From Sclerodactyla briareus (Eukaryota; Echinodermata; Holothuroidea; Dendrochirotida; Sclerodactylidae): a stretch of 64,000 nucleotides of DNA. The stretch spans positions 227,501 through 291,500 of the forward strand of contig JAODTK010004666.1 of the NCBI GenBank assembly GCA_026419785.1, read 5' to 3'. Under the pieces are notes generated by a model. That model saw nothing but the letters and a program-made list of their open reading frames with translations. It made no database searches and had not been told where the DNA came from. How positions within the stretch are numbered: position 1 is the first letter of the stretch; each line of letters opens with the position of its first letter. The position numbers and the translations under genes are program-made. Shown here piece by piece: positions 1 to 12,196 of the stretch.

Positions 1-299
1 TCACAAAATACTCAAGTGTTTGAAACTAACTACATCCTAAGTAGCATCATATCAAGAAACAATTACAATGTAATCATCGAAAACGTATGGTCAGTCGTCT
101 CCAAAATGAAGATGAGTTAGTATAATTCATGAGTCGAACCTGGTCTTGTTCGGGGCATTTACCGGAAATAACTCGGTACACGACGCGATATCGTCGTAGT
201 TGTGACTGGCCATTTAGGGACAAGCATCATTAACATAATCAGTCATGACCTTTAGTATTCTGACACAATCGGTGTCAAATATCTCATCGCGGAGACTTA

Positions 300-880
300 A
301 TAAACAAACATCTGTATCGTTCATTGTGGCATGGAAGGGGCACCGTGTCACCATCCCTGCATCACTGCAGCTGAGTCTGTAACCAACCGAACTAATTGCT
401 AGATTTGGAAGATGCTAGATTTTGAAACATCTTCATTTCGTGAATAATATACCCTCCGTAGCATTGGCACACAACCAAAAGATGCAAATTCCCTGTTCAG
501 CTCATTTTCTTTTAAAATTGTGACAGGAAACTACATAATATTTAACTATAAAAACGATCAACTAGGTACATGCAGGACGAATATGATTTATATTTACTGT
601 TCCCCTCAAGTTTCATGTGTAAAACAACATATTACAATTGGTACTCATCATTGTACCAATTACAAGAAAATCACACTTTTGTGCTTTCCTGCGAGTGAGA
701 TTATAACACAACATCTGGTCTCAAGTCTCTTGAGCAATGGGGCGTGGACAGGGACCTGTTTTTTTAGCAATCATTGCAGCTGTAACCAACGAAATTACTG
801 CAATGATTTGGAAGATATGTTCACAGGAAATTGAAAACAATCTTCATTTCGTCAATAATTACCTTCAGTATCATTACGGA
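300..880 (+). repeat. Pair of diverged direct repeats, about 170 bp each
   Basis: Two similar blocks lie near 300-470 and 707-880. Shared landmarks in the same order are a word ending in CTGCAGCTG/ATTGCAGCTG, then TGTAACCAAC, then TTTGGAAGAT, then CTTCATTTCGT followed by AATAAT. The copies differ by several substitutions and indels, so the duplication is old or the repeat is a dispersed family with two insertions. No coding potential is evident. Confidence 0.5.
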
Positions 881-1660
881 TGATTTAAACAATTAAGATT
901 TTTATTTTATTCCCACAAAATTATTATTGAACGAAAATTCATAAAACCGTAACCAACTTTTCGTCAATGCACTACCCGATCTCCGTAGCACTTTAAGACA
1001 CCATATGCTAGGGAGCGTCCATGTCTTCAGAACGACTGATCCATAAATAAGGTTCTATATTTTCAAGGGTAGCAATGCGGGTGACGTATCTATCAGGGCG
1101 GCTCCAGGCTTAGCCCGCGGAAATTCTTCGAGCACGTCCGCCTCACCTCACATTGTTCACGGTGATTTCTTTTCTGAGTAGGGCGCAGCCATCGTTTTGC
1201 TCGACGTAACCCAAGAATTTTCTCGTTTCCCATTGCGATTTGTTCTTTCCCTGGCGTCTTCTATCTATGACGAAACCAGTTATACACTGAGGTATCAACA
1301 GCCGAAGGTCATTTCGAGAAATACTCTCTAAAGGTTCTTCAGAACTCGAGAAAGACATTGTGACCAGTCGTTGCTCCACAGTAGTGTCACGCCGATGTCA
1401 GATAAATTTCCTACCAACCCTTTCAGCAAATCGCGCTGGCATAAATGAGAGTAGCACAAACGAAAATTAACTAATCTCTAATTTTTCCAGAGATGTGGGC
1501 GTGCACAAACGTGCCTAAGACTAACGAGTGAGCCCTGGCGGGGGGTTTTCGCATTGAGGTAAATGGTAATTAAGTATGCGCTTAGATGTTATTTCTCAGC
1601 ATCCGGAACGTGGTTTTACATCTTCTTCGTTGTCGTTGTCATTACAAAAAAGGAGAAGTG

Positions 1661-1694
1661 GAGGGGGGGGGGGGTGGGGTTGGGGTGGGGGGGG
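1661..1694 (+). repeat. G-rich tract with quadruplex-forming potential
   Basis: The plus strand carries a run of about 13 G, then four further G runs separated by single T or TT, ending with eight G. Four or more runs of at least three G with short loops fit the usual G-quadruplex pattern. Homopolymer lengths here are unreliable in long-read data. Confidence 0.6.
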
Positions 1695-2916
1695 ACGTGC
1701 TCCACAATTCTGGCTACACGGCACGCATCACGCTCGCGAATGTTCTGATTGTCATTCGTGTTCAGAATGATAACTCAAATTCAAAACACTAATTGTGAAT
1801 CTAGTTACCACCTCTTCCGTTTCATCATCAAAATTGAAGTTTCAACTTTTTACGATGGCATAGGCCAACCGCAACGCTCCGTGTCTAACGATTGCGTCTC
1901 CTCAGTCATAGACGTTCGGCACTGCTATTGCAAAAGTTGCTGGAAGTCTTCTTGTAGTGTCTTGAACGTTGGCAAACACTAACTCATGGGCTCTCACTGC
2001 TATGCGACAACGTCAACAAGTGTCGCACAGCTTATAACAGAGAGAGTATATTATGAACAAATCACCCATCGCCCGATGACACTAGTTGGTGTTTGTCTTG
2101 CTATATTATTTAATCGTGTGGGATAGTCGATGCTTCCACGGAATCAGGTACCGGTGAAGCCAACATTATTTTAGTTGATCATGGAACAACTCGAGTCTTC
2201 ACTCTCCAGTGAGGTACGTTAGGCAAGATGTTGCAATTGACGCTATTTGATCGGCAGCGATCCCCCCGCCCGAATGTTAGCAAGCTTTGTATGTATGCCC
2301 AAACGCGAGTTCTATATCCAAACAGCGATACCCTGTGCTTATACAATTATTCTCTGTATCACAGTCATAAATCTCTACGGATCAGATTGAGATCTGTAAG
2401 TATTACCGACTATATCGTTCATGTGTGTCGAACCATGAGAGTTTTGATGCGATAGTTTTCCCTCCGATAAATGTTCTCTGACCTGTTCAAGAGGATTATT
2501 GTCAATTACAAAATGGAATGGGACAACTACTCTCGACTCTTGGTAACAATCATTGACCTGTATTTCAATGCATTAAGAAAAAATGAATTAAGATTCATTG
2601 ATGAAGTTGATGGTGTCGATAGAAACATTGTAAGCACCAGCAGCATTCTGAGATTTGGATTCCCCGCTTTAACCGGACAGAAAGATCATTGACATACATC
2701 TGAGAACACTCAATTTTAGCAGTAACTGACATCGTGGAATCGATGAACATTGCTGAGAGATGAATTCCCATCATTTTGGACAGCCCCGCTGGTCATAACT
2801 AAAAAAAAGAGTCCACACCCTATAGAATTCACCACACCAGGATTGCTCGGTAGTGTTGAAACTTATGAGCAAGTCATTCTGGCAAATTTCTGGCAGCTGG
2901 TAGAAAGTTTGCTTGC

Positions 2917-2990
2917 CTAGATTTTAGCCAGTATACTGCTTTAAAATCTCTGTCTAGATTTTGGCCAGTGTATGCTAAAATCTTTTGCTA
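2917..2990 (+). repeat. Short tandem duplication, about 36-bp period
   Basis: The phrase CTAGATTTTAGCCAGT occurs near 2,917 and again as CTAGATTTTGGCCAGT near 2,954, each followed by a related TAT-and-AAAATCT tail. This is two imperfect units of a short direct repeat with no coding meaning that I can see. Confidence 0.55.
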
Positions 2991-3999
2991 TGAAGTTAGG
3001 ACCTTTGGAAAAATTGCGCAGTCAGCCACTCGCTTGTCCGTGTGCAGGGAGATACGTTTTTTGAAGATGAAAACCTGATAACATGACTGCATGATAAGCG
3101 AGCGTAGTTCAGTTATAGATCAGAGGATGACATTTTCCTCTCTGCGCCGCTTCGCTACATAAATCAAAATTCATATCGTTTTCCAAATTCAATCAGGCCA
3201 ATTATCTGCGTACGGTCTTAAAATTCATGGGTGGTATAGGCCCACACGCATTGATGGCCATGACCATACGTATATCCATTGAGATCCGTGCTGTAGAGAA
3301 AAGGGCCGCTAACAACATGCACGCGAGTCACGCATGAAGTCAAGGTAGGCCTGAACAATAAACAATTAGGGTTCAAAAGAAATGTTCCGCTCATTTATAT
3401 CGCTTGTTTTGTTTGATCAGATAATCGCTGAGCTACGTCCCAGGTCTCAAACAATCACCAGCTTCTGTTGTGATTCTATTCACACATTTCCCCAGTTTGT
3501 AAGCGGCTGAGTTCGATGATTGTTCTAACAGTTTTTTTCGGATTTGCTGAAGTTTCCCAATTACGCGCTCAATGGGGAGGGGGAGAAAGAGATGCTCTAA
3601 TGATGGGGTAGTTAGTCCTTTTGGGCTGCTACTGGACATATCAGTATCAGCTGTTTTTTTATGGTTGATCAGTTAGGTGAGGTTTATTGACAAATTGGTC
3701 ACTAACTTCTATTTCTAAGCAGAAAGCAGAAAGAACAATTAGACAAGACATAGAGAGCGATTTTTTCCGTATTCAATTCTGGACCAAAATGTAGGATTCC
3801 ACACCGTGATTGTGAGTGTTCGAACCCGTAGGACGCCGTCATCAGTAGGCAGAGAACTACGATGATGTTGCAATTGTCAAAGGCTGATATTATCTCAACA
3901 GGGATTCGATGGCAAATGTTTTCAGTGCCGATAAGTGCAAAGTTTGCATGTGGTTCCACAATCGCAAAGCTTCTTTCACAGTGAATGGGCCAAATTATT

Positions 4000-4705
4000 C
4001 ACAGAGGAATCAGAAAAGGATCTCGGTGTCATTTTGATTCTCTTGGAACATTCAAGCAGTGTGATGCAACTGCGAGGAAAAAGGGTAATTTTGAGTCATG
4101 GCGGGGTAGACGTTCACTTCGTTTCTCGATACAAGATATTGTATCAGGGTGTTAAGCAGTTGGTGAGACGTCACCTGGAATATTCTGTCCAAGTATGGAA
4201 TCCATATTTCTCAAAGGACGAGCAGGTGATTGAAAAAGTTCAGCGGAGGGCTACAGATCATCAATCTCGTGAGATTACCTTACGAAGAGAGATTTAAGGC
4301 GTTCGGTTTTAATTCGATGGAACGAGACGAATCGTGGTGATTTGATTCAGGTTTTTAAAATTGCATTGTGTCGAGGGCCTTTCCTTCCACTATTTATTAG
4401 AGTTTCCAAAGTTACCAACAATAGGGGTTCATGGTCCGAGCTTAGTGGTTGTAAACGCTGTTAGATATGTTGTAGATTGGGCATTCGGAATATTCTCTCC
4501 CAGAGAGTTATTAATGAGTGGAATGGCCTTCCTGAAGAGGTTGCTCTGTCTAAGATGTGTGAATGATTCAAGAGACAGTCTTGATATTTTCAAGAATTGA
4601 GGTGCGAATGGGCGGGGACCATCGGTTGTTCTTCTCTTTTGGGAGGTTGTGGCTCGGTCTCTAATGAGGATTGTGTCCTACTGACCCTTTGTCACTAACT
4701 AAACA
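4000..4705 (+). mobile_element. LINE 3' fragment (CR1/Jockey-type), copy 1
   Basis: This is the end of a non-LTR retrotransposon ORF2, downstream of the catalytic reverse transcriptase motifs. The plus-strand translation starts with EKDLGVI and continues through FVSRYKILYQGV, LEYSVQVWNPYF, VIEKVQRRAT and, after frame changes, LPYEERFKAFGF and VINEWNGLPEEVALSK. These blocks follow in the order seen in the C-terminal region of CR1/Jockey-clade ORF2 proteins. At least two frameshifts and several stops break the frame, so the copy is dead. The 5' part, including the YxDD box, is missing, which is usual for 5'-truncated LINE copies. The 3' end shares the words CTGACCCTT and CACTAA with the copy near 33,150-33,180. 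The clade name is inferred from motif order only. Confidence 0.85.
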
Positions 4706-7700
4706 TTAAGAGGCATTGTCGTCTAGTATCAATATTATTAGGCATGGTGGTGTCAGACATGCAACCATATCCAACACATGCACAGGCCAGGAAGTGGGCC
4801 CATTCATTAGATTTCAGCCCCTTTGAACGGGGACAACAAGTGAACTGGCCGATCGGCCGGGTCACGAAATTAAAAAATCAAGCCGCTTTTCCCCAAGGGG
4901 AGCATCTCTTGACCAGTGGTATTTTGACCTGAAGTGGTTCAATGGTACTGGCACGGATTTTGGAACGTGAAACTCGGAAAACAGCGAACGGTTGGAGAGG
5001 CTAATACTCGACAAAAATGAAATTGGAGGAGAAACAGTATGGATACTAGAGTTTTCTCAGAAAAATTCCACAGGAAACGTAAAACGGAGAACGGCCGACA
5101 ACGAAATATTCAACGAGCCACTTGTCAAACTTTTTAACGCGAGTTCATATAAACTTTGAGTCTATCGTTTTCAGTCGAAATGACACAGATTTTGGATCAT
5201 TAAAACGTTTATTTCAGTCTACAAATTGTCAGAGCGATTCCGAATTCGACAATGAAAATGATGAGAATGCGAAATCAATCATGTTCATTTTGATAAATAA
5301 CTTCCCCAGTCCGCGGTGGTAGAAGAACCCACAAGACTGTGGCATCTGTCGTTAGAAGGGTCATAGCTATGTCACTGGTTCAAGGGGCGAGTTCGTAATG
5401 TTGCAAAAAAACGGTCTACAGTAAGAGCGTCCACAAGTCATACACCGTGTAAGACGGTCAGTCTGAGTCAAGTATGAGACTGGTTTTGGTGAGATTTTAA
5501 AGATACCAATGAAATGTCCACATGAGATTGTAACACCAATTTATTCCCGATTATTACCTTTCCCAAGTGGCATGATATCCTCCTGTTTTGGAGTGTGGAG
5601 GACTATTCGAGTCTTGCATCCGACTTGTTCATTTTCTCGAATTTTGTTTGCTTCAGGGTATAAAACCACGCTTGCCACTTCGGCTTCTAGAATGACAGCT
5701 TTGAAACCTCTGTAGCGATGAAGATACGGTATATCAACTATGATGAAAGTGCCGATATTGCCGTCGGACGATATTGCTCGCGGGTAAGTTCCATTACAAA
5801 ACGAAACCGCCATTCATTCGCCGAGTGCTGCGCCACGATATCGTGACACGACACGATACCTAAAAACGAGTAAAAAAACGAGATTAGTCTAAAACTCTTT
5901 ATCGAAGTAAGTATTCGAAGAGTTCTACCACAATTTCGTGAGTGAATTACACAGGCAAAGGACACAGTTAATTGTCGCGGGTATTGCATGCGAGTACTGC
6001 CTCTTTCAAAGCTGTCATGGATCAATATTTCCACGAAATTTGGTACGCGTTGCCGATCAGTGGCTGCGTAAGTGATTTAGCGTCCTGAGCCACCTCCGAC
6101 ATAGAAATTATTCCAAACTGGCCGCTGAATTTAACGGTTTGTTTTGATGAGTGATGGATAAGAAGGAAAACAAAAACCTTAAGTTTTCTCATATTCGTTT
6201 TTAAATCTTCAGGGCACCTAACAATTTGATGAAATAATGGTGAGTAAACTGCATATTCGTTCGTCGTAAGATACAGAAAAGGAAACTAGGACACAATCGC
6301 GGTATCACATTGGTGGAAAGCCTTCACTGCAGCTGACGGGCCCCACCGACACCTAGTGAGTACGTAAACCCTGCCAGAGGGGGGGGGGGAACAGGTGCTA
6401 GGCCGTGCCCAAAGGACCACCCGGGACTTTGCAAGGCACAAGCTGCACAGACCCAGAGGCCAAAGCAAAGGTTGACAAGGTTATGTTAATTTTTTTCTTG
6501 AAGGTATCAATGCCATCAATGCGGCAAAAACAGTATTGTGCGACAAAAAGTGTTGTGCGCATTTTGCGTGCGTATCACGCGTTTGGGTTTACAACTTAGC
6601 AAGAGTGCTACTACTGCAAACTTTATCAATTGCCATGTGAATTCACTTTCATGAAAGGTTTTGAAGATTAATTGGTTTACTAACATTTTACTCTTATGTT
6701 TGCTCTTGGATGTACCTGAATTATCAAACAGCCTTTGGAATGGGTGCAGTCCAATAGAAAAGCGGACATCAGCCGACTGCAGAAGAACTCCCCCAATCCT
6801 ACAGCTACAGACGGAATACAGCAGACAGCAGTGGTGGACAGATTCACAGTGGTGATTGAGGCCAACTTGAAATGGAAATTGCAGCGTTTATAATTAAAGG
6901 CAGACTGCAGGAAAAGAGACAGGGCTTATTTATAGGCCTGACCAGGCGGGGTTCCCAAAGTGGTACGCGTACACCAGGGGTAACTTGGACTTTCATGGTG
7001 GGTACGCGGGGTGTACACAGTGTGCTCCATTTTCTTCGCATTCTATGTTATTCTCCCTCATGCATTTTGCACGAGAATTTGGACTTTAATGATGCTAAAT
7101 CGCCAAAGATTGCATATGAGGGTATTAATTATTCAAAAAATTACAGAGGGGAGGAAGATACCCCCTCACATGGAAACCGTCAATTCCTCGTTCCACAATC
7201 TGGGCGCTGCATGTCGGCGAGGGGTGGTCATCAAGAACATCCCTCTCACCGATGGGGCGGGAAAAATATTTTTCTGATAAAATGTTTCTGATAATACAAA
7301 ATTTCAGAAAAAGCAATGCCAATTTAAGAGATAGTTTCAAAGCAGAAAAAACGTTCCTAGAGCAATCTACTGGCATCTTGGAGCCTTTTGGGGGCCAATT
7401 TTGGTCAACGCTCTGCGCCAACTATGGTGGCGCTCCGCTTGATAGAATCCAGTGGACTCGTGGCACCCGACATGTCGAATGGTACCCCAGTTGGAAAAAG
7501 GGTGGAAACCCTGGCCTAGACGAAATTAGGAATAACAGTCAAAACCCCAAGGTTAACGTCTTCCATTACAGAGTTAGAGGTCTTGAAAATTTGGGCATGT
7601 GCATTGCGCAAGTGGACAGTATCCCATTATGCAACATTACATGATGTTATATCTGCCACAACACTGAAAATAGCCTTTGTTTTTTATTGAACTTTTACCA

Positions 7701-7757
7701 TAATTTTACCTTGAAAAATTATTAGTAGGTGCGAGAGCAATGGCAGTGGTTTGTTGG
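4706..7757. other. No recognised gene
   Basis: Several open frames of 60 to 139 codons overlap on both strands. The longest on the plus strand are near 6,872-7,291 and 7,252-7,644. The second encodes a 130-residue hypothetical product with Trp and Gly scattered through it, but I see no domain, signal peptide or splice context that supports it. A poly-G run lies near 6,379-6,390. I cannot assign a function to anything in this stretch. Confidence 0.45.
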
Positions 7758-8730
7758 TAGGTATTGATAGTTAATTCGTGTGAAGCAACGGAATGAGTTT
7801 TGTTGCGTAAAGCTGAGTCATTTGACACAAAAAAACAAAAAAAGATAGGCAAACTTCTCATGGTTTGATCTGTTCGACTTACAGGGTATTGCTCAATTGG
7901 GCTTTCCCTAATTTTCATCAAAATGGAACAACTTCAAAGGTGGATAAATCCACATAGGAACCTCGACGGAGATGGGTTTTTGGACCTTCAGTCTAGTTTT
8001 TTAATTGTCTACAATAAGGCTCTGGTTAATTCGACGCCTGCAGATTGCCTTCTACCATCTTTGAGACCAGCTAAATCCACGTTGGTCATGGCCATATTAT
8101 TAATGCAAAGGCAAAATGGGTGGTCTGCTGAATATCCAAATTGATTACAGACTACCAATGGGTTTCAGGCTGGATGCCTGGAAACAAGTGGGACATGGTG
8201 CCTAATGTTCAGTCTCATGCCCGTAATCCAGAGGATCTGGTTTCCAGTCCCACTAGTACGCTTGAAGCAAGGTGCTTTTATACTAATTGCTCACGATATG
8301 GATAGGTGATTTTGCAGTTTGCCGTCTTCGTTTAATGCCTCCCACATTTTAAGGTTAGGTTATGAGGTATCCGTGTCCATGGTGGAGGTTCGCAACTAAC
8401 AAGAGTGCTGTATCTTTTCGCAAAGATCTGGGAAACTGCTTCATGGCTTGTTGTTAAAAATCATAACGTTCGTAGGCTTGGTAGTTTATGCCTAGTGTTG
8501 GTTGTGTTTTAGAATACTTGGCAATGGTTTTGTTTTGTTGTTGTTAATCATATTATTTTTACTTTAATCTAACTCAGAACTGTGTACATTGCATTATGAA
8601 GACTAACATGTCTGTGTGACTTCTGGGGTTTTGATACCTCATACATCAGAATGGTAAAAGAACCTGACTGCATTATAGAATTAATTTTGCTTGTCAGCGT
8701 CCATAAACAACCACGTTTGATTAATTTGGA

Positions 8731-8814
8731 GACGAGGCTACCCAGACAGATTCCAGTGTCACATCAGCAGCTGCATTGAGGCACTGGATTACCTATTGGG
8801 CTGACTGTCCAGAT
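8731..8814 (+). other. Exon-like segment ending at a GTAAGT donor
   Basis: The plus frame from 8,731 reads DEATQTDSSVTSAAALRHW and continues with a short Trp, Tyr and Cys-containing tail, directly followed by a perfect GTAAGT splice-donor sequence at 8,815-8,820. The residue composition looks like real protein. Against this, the second copy near 13,160-13,255 does not keep the frame and the donor is altered. No acceptor with a clear pyrimidine tract lies just upstream. I do not recognise the protein. It may be an exon of the gene that was duplicated, or chance. Confidence 0.25.
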
Positions 8815-10422
8815 GTAAGTACCAAAAGTTGACACTTTACGGTAGGCATGACACCGTCGCATGATTCCTATAGAAAATTCCACTTGTCACCAAGTTACTA
8901 CAGTCTAGTCATATTCAATGATGTTAAAATGGTACATATGTGCCCTTCTTACACGCAATCATGTAAAGAGGTCGGGCAAGGGGAATTGGGGGTACCTGCA
9001 TCATGTACAATTCTGTTCATTGGAGAAATGGTTAACAGGTGAGGATATGTGGCAAGGGCCCAGTTTTAAATTCCAATAAGGAAAACCAAAATTTTGCCAC
9101 CTGGGTTTTTGCCCAAACTGGACAAATCAAAATTATGAACTTTTGGAAATCAGACATTTGGAGAACAAAAACTTACCAGAGCAATTAAAGTCCCAAGGGA
9201 CAAATGCCGACGGGATGCCATGCCAACCACAATGCCTCATCTCTGAGGACATTGGTAGCAAAAAACAACAGAGGTAATGAGGATTGTGTCGGATTACTCC
9301 TGTGTACTTGCTGAACTTTCCCAATTTTATGTTGGCGTAGACTGCTAACCTACCCATGTTAGTTGCAGTGCAAAAAAACAATATACAAATAATTTACATG
9401 CGCTCTTGATGTTTGTACAGTCTACAATTGAGGATGTGTGCAGTTATCGGAACTGAACCTCTGTCTACGATGCTTGTGGTCCGAATACCCTTGATTCCTT
9501 GCAAAAGGAATTGTGTGTTCACAAATAAGAGTGTGTTGTACTTCTTTTGAATGCAGACGATTCAAGGTCTGATTAATTGCATGCTTGTGTGCTAGATATC
9601 CCATAATGAGTAGGGTCCTAATGTTTGATGCTCAAAATCACTTTAGGCGTTTTGCAAAATGTAGTTAGGCTGTATTTACCTGGCGGATAGGGAATAGACA
9701 ATTTTTGCCTTGAATATGTGCACCTTAATCCTGCATTCTCCGCTCAACTGACTGACCCCCCCATGCCACTGTTGAGAGAAACTGACAACATAGAGAAGAA
9801 GGGGTCCAAAATTGCACTATATTCAATGTTAAATCTGGTGTTCTGTCCATTCCATCACAGTGATGGGGACCCTTGAATGAGAGCATGCTATCCCTGCTGG
9901 ACCCATCTGCTGAAGAAATAAATCCCTGTATATGTTTCTCGAATGATTGGTAAGGGTTTCAATCTAAAAGATCAAGACCAATGGGAGTGGAAACAGATCG
10001 TTTTAGATGAACATAGATGAAAAAGAACGTATTTCAAGACCACCAAGTCTCAACACTTTCTTAGCCTTTGAATACCTACACAAAATTCCCTTTCTTTTTC
10101 TATACCACAGGTAATTATTGGAAACCAGGGTAAAGTTGCTGCGACTGTCATCCAGAAGTTGCATGGACTATCATCTGCGAATGTCGCGTGCATTGCAGCA
10201 GTTCATCTGGAGATCACGGGGGAGGCCATTCATAGGGGAAAATCCTTGAGAAGACAGAAGGGCACATGTCTACACTGGATGAGAGGGAGTGGTGGAATGG
10301 ACCATGGCAGTTATGGAGCCCACGTGCTGGGAGAAATGCTAACCAATAATTCATGCCGCCTAGCAGTTCCCGTATTCGCGTGGATCGTTCGGCGGATTCA
10401 CAGAAGGTTCTAACACACAGTT

Positions 10423-10536
10423 AAAAAGTCGACGAAGGAGAGTCTGAAACAGAAATATGCGGAGCTAGATGGCTCCATAGAGGAACATAGGAATGACTGT
10501 TTGAGCAGAGAATGCAGACCATCATGCCAGACCTAA
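10423..10536 (+). other. Exon-like segment with unusually well conserved 5' half
   Basis: After a possible acceptor (CACACAG near 10,414-10,420) the plus frame from 10,423 reads KKSTKESLKQKYAELDGS and then IEEHRNDCLSRECRP before a stop. The first 50 or so bases are identical in the second copy near 14,849-14,902, while neighbouring sequence in the two copies is full of small indels. Lys, Glu and Leu spacing suggests a helix, perhaps coiled. I do not recognise a family. The identity may reflect selection, or simply a stretch that escaped read errors. Confidence 0.3.
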
Positions 10537-11390
10537 ATGAGGGCACCTACTCAGGTATACTAATAGGTTTTACTAGGAGCAATTCGTCCTGCACTATTTA
10601 ACACAATACCAAGGCTGAGTATGCTCAAGGAAAAGACGGTGTGAAGTCGCTCGGTCGAGGCCTGTAGACAGGGTTGGTTGCGGGTTAGTGGCTTGGAGTA
10701 ATCTAGTCATTATGCATTAGTAAGTTATGATGATTTGGTGTTCAATTATTACCTGCATGCAAACAGAAATAGATTGTGAAAATACAAATGGTCAACAGAA
10801 ACGTCTGGATGAACAAGACCTGTATTATATCCCTGTTATACTGGGAAGTGTTGATTGTATTAGGTTCTTGGGGGTGAAGCCACAGTTTCCACCCCTGCCA
10901 CCACTGGAACCTTTAGGCGTTAGAGCATAACTGTTTGATCTTTACAATACTTGGGTCAGACTTGTAATGGAGTGCAATTTGGTGAGTACGACTACACCTC
11001 ATAAGTACGAGTGCAAGATCTGTAAATATCACAAGTACTAAGTACACAGCACATGAGTATGGGTATACAGAAACCGGAGGAAGAGAAAGCGTACAATTCT
11101 TGAAACTATTACAAATTGATTACAGTTTCCCTGTCACTTGCTTGAGGCGAATATGACTGCTTAATAACCAACACACAACTTTACAATGTATGTAGGCATT
11201 ATTCCTGCAACTTCTAATGAGAGCCATATACGGACTAACAGTGTTGCGGAAATAGCTGAGAGCCCAATTCAGTTCGCTGGCCCAAACCCTGCGAACAGTC
11301 TGCCCCATGAGGTGCGTGATATTCCTCCCTCGGCGAGTGGATCAGTACTGAAGGGACTTTTACAACAAGCATTTGCATAATCGTTTGGAG

Positions 11391-12196
11391 CCTGTATTGG
11401 GGGTTGGGCGATACCCTTATAGGTCATTCTCGATTTGAAGGTATAAATTTTCAGTAAATGGGCACTATGGGCAACCTTGTATTGGGGGTTTTGCTTGGCG
11501 ATACCCTTATAGGTCATTCTACTTTAAAGGATAGTTTTCAGTTAATTGGCCCAACTATGGGCAGCCTGCATGGGGGTTTGCTGGCGGTACCCTTATAGGT
11601 CATCTCCACATAAGAATTATGATATTTTTTATGTAAAATGGCACTATGGCAACTTTATTGGGGGTTTGCTGGCGGTACCCTTATAGGTCATCTCCACATA
11701 AGAATTATGATATTTTTAGTCAATGGTCCACTATTGGCAATTCGTATTATTGGGGGGCGTTCGCTGGCGATACTAAAGGTCATCTCCACCTAAGAATTCT
11801 TGAAGTTGTTAGTAAATGGTCATATGGGCAACGTCGTATTGGGGGTTTGATGGCGATACCCTTATAGGTACTCTCCACCTAAGAATTATGATATTTTTTA
11901 TGTACATTGGTCACTATGGCAACTTCGTATGGGGGTTTGCTGGCGATACCTCATAGGTAATCTCCACCTAAGAAGTATAATATTTTTCCTGTAAATTGGT
12001 CACTATGGGCAACTTGTATTGGGGTTTGCTGGCGATACCATTATAGGTCATCTCACAATTAGAATTATGATATTTTTCTCATGTAAATTGGTCACTATGG
12101 GCAACTCTATTGGGGGTTTGTGGCGATACCCTCATAGGTAATCTCCACCTAAGAATGCTGATATTTTTCAGTAAATGGTCACTAGGACAACTCGTA
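11391..12196 (+). repeat. Minisatellite array 1, about 9 units of about 90 bp
   Basis: The unit can be read as GGTCACTATGGGCAACTT, then CGTATTGGGGGTTTGCTGG, then CGATACCCTTATAGGTCAT, then CTCCACCTAAGAATTATG, then ATATTTTTCATGTAAATT, giving about 92 bp. Units vary mainly by loss of single bases, especially in the G, T and A runs. Each carries a G5-TTTG core. The array sits exactly where copy 1 of the duplicated complex sequence ends and copy 2 begins. Confidence 0.95.

Larger units (their letters stand above)
1..3999. other. No recognised gene; scattered local repeats
   Basis: The longest open frames here are about 60 to 105 codons, overlap one another on both strands and show no domain I recognise. 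The stretch holds a diverged direct repeat (near 300-470 and 707-880), a G-rich tract near 1,661-1,694 and a short internal duplication near 2,917-2,986. I see nothing else I can support. It could contain introns or intergenic DNA of a host gene. Confidence 0.5.
7758..12196 (+). repeat. Tandem duplication, unit 1 (complex part plus minisatellite)
   Basis: The sequence from about 7,758 to 11,390 recurs from about 12,197 to 15,835 at a nearly constant offset of about 4,440 bp. It is followed in both cases by an array of the same minisatellite. Shared landmarks include GGTATTGATAGTTA at both starts, ATGGAACAA near 7,923 and 12,358, AAATGGTTAACAGGTGAGG near 9,027 and 13,468, and AAAAAGTCGACGAAGG near 10,423 and 14,850. 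Most differences are one-base gains or losses. Several pieces look exon-like (next entries), so the unit may derive from part of a host gene or an unrecognised mobile element. No reading frame stays open in register in both copies. Confidence 0.9.
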
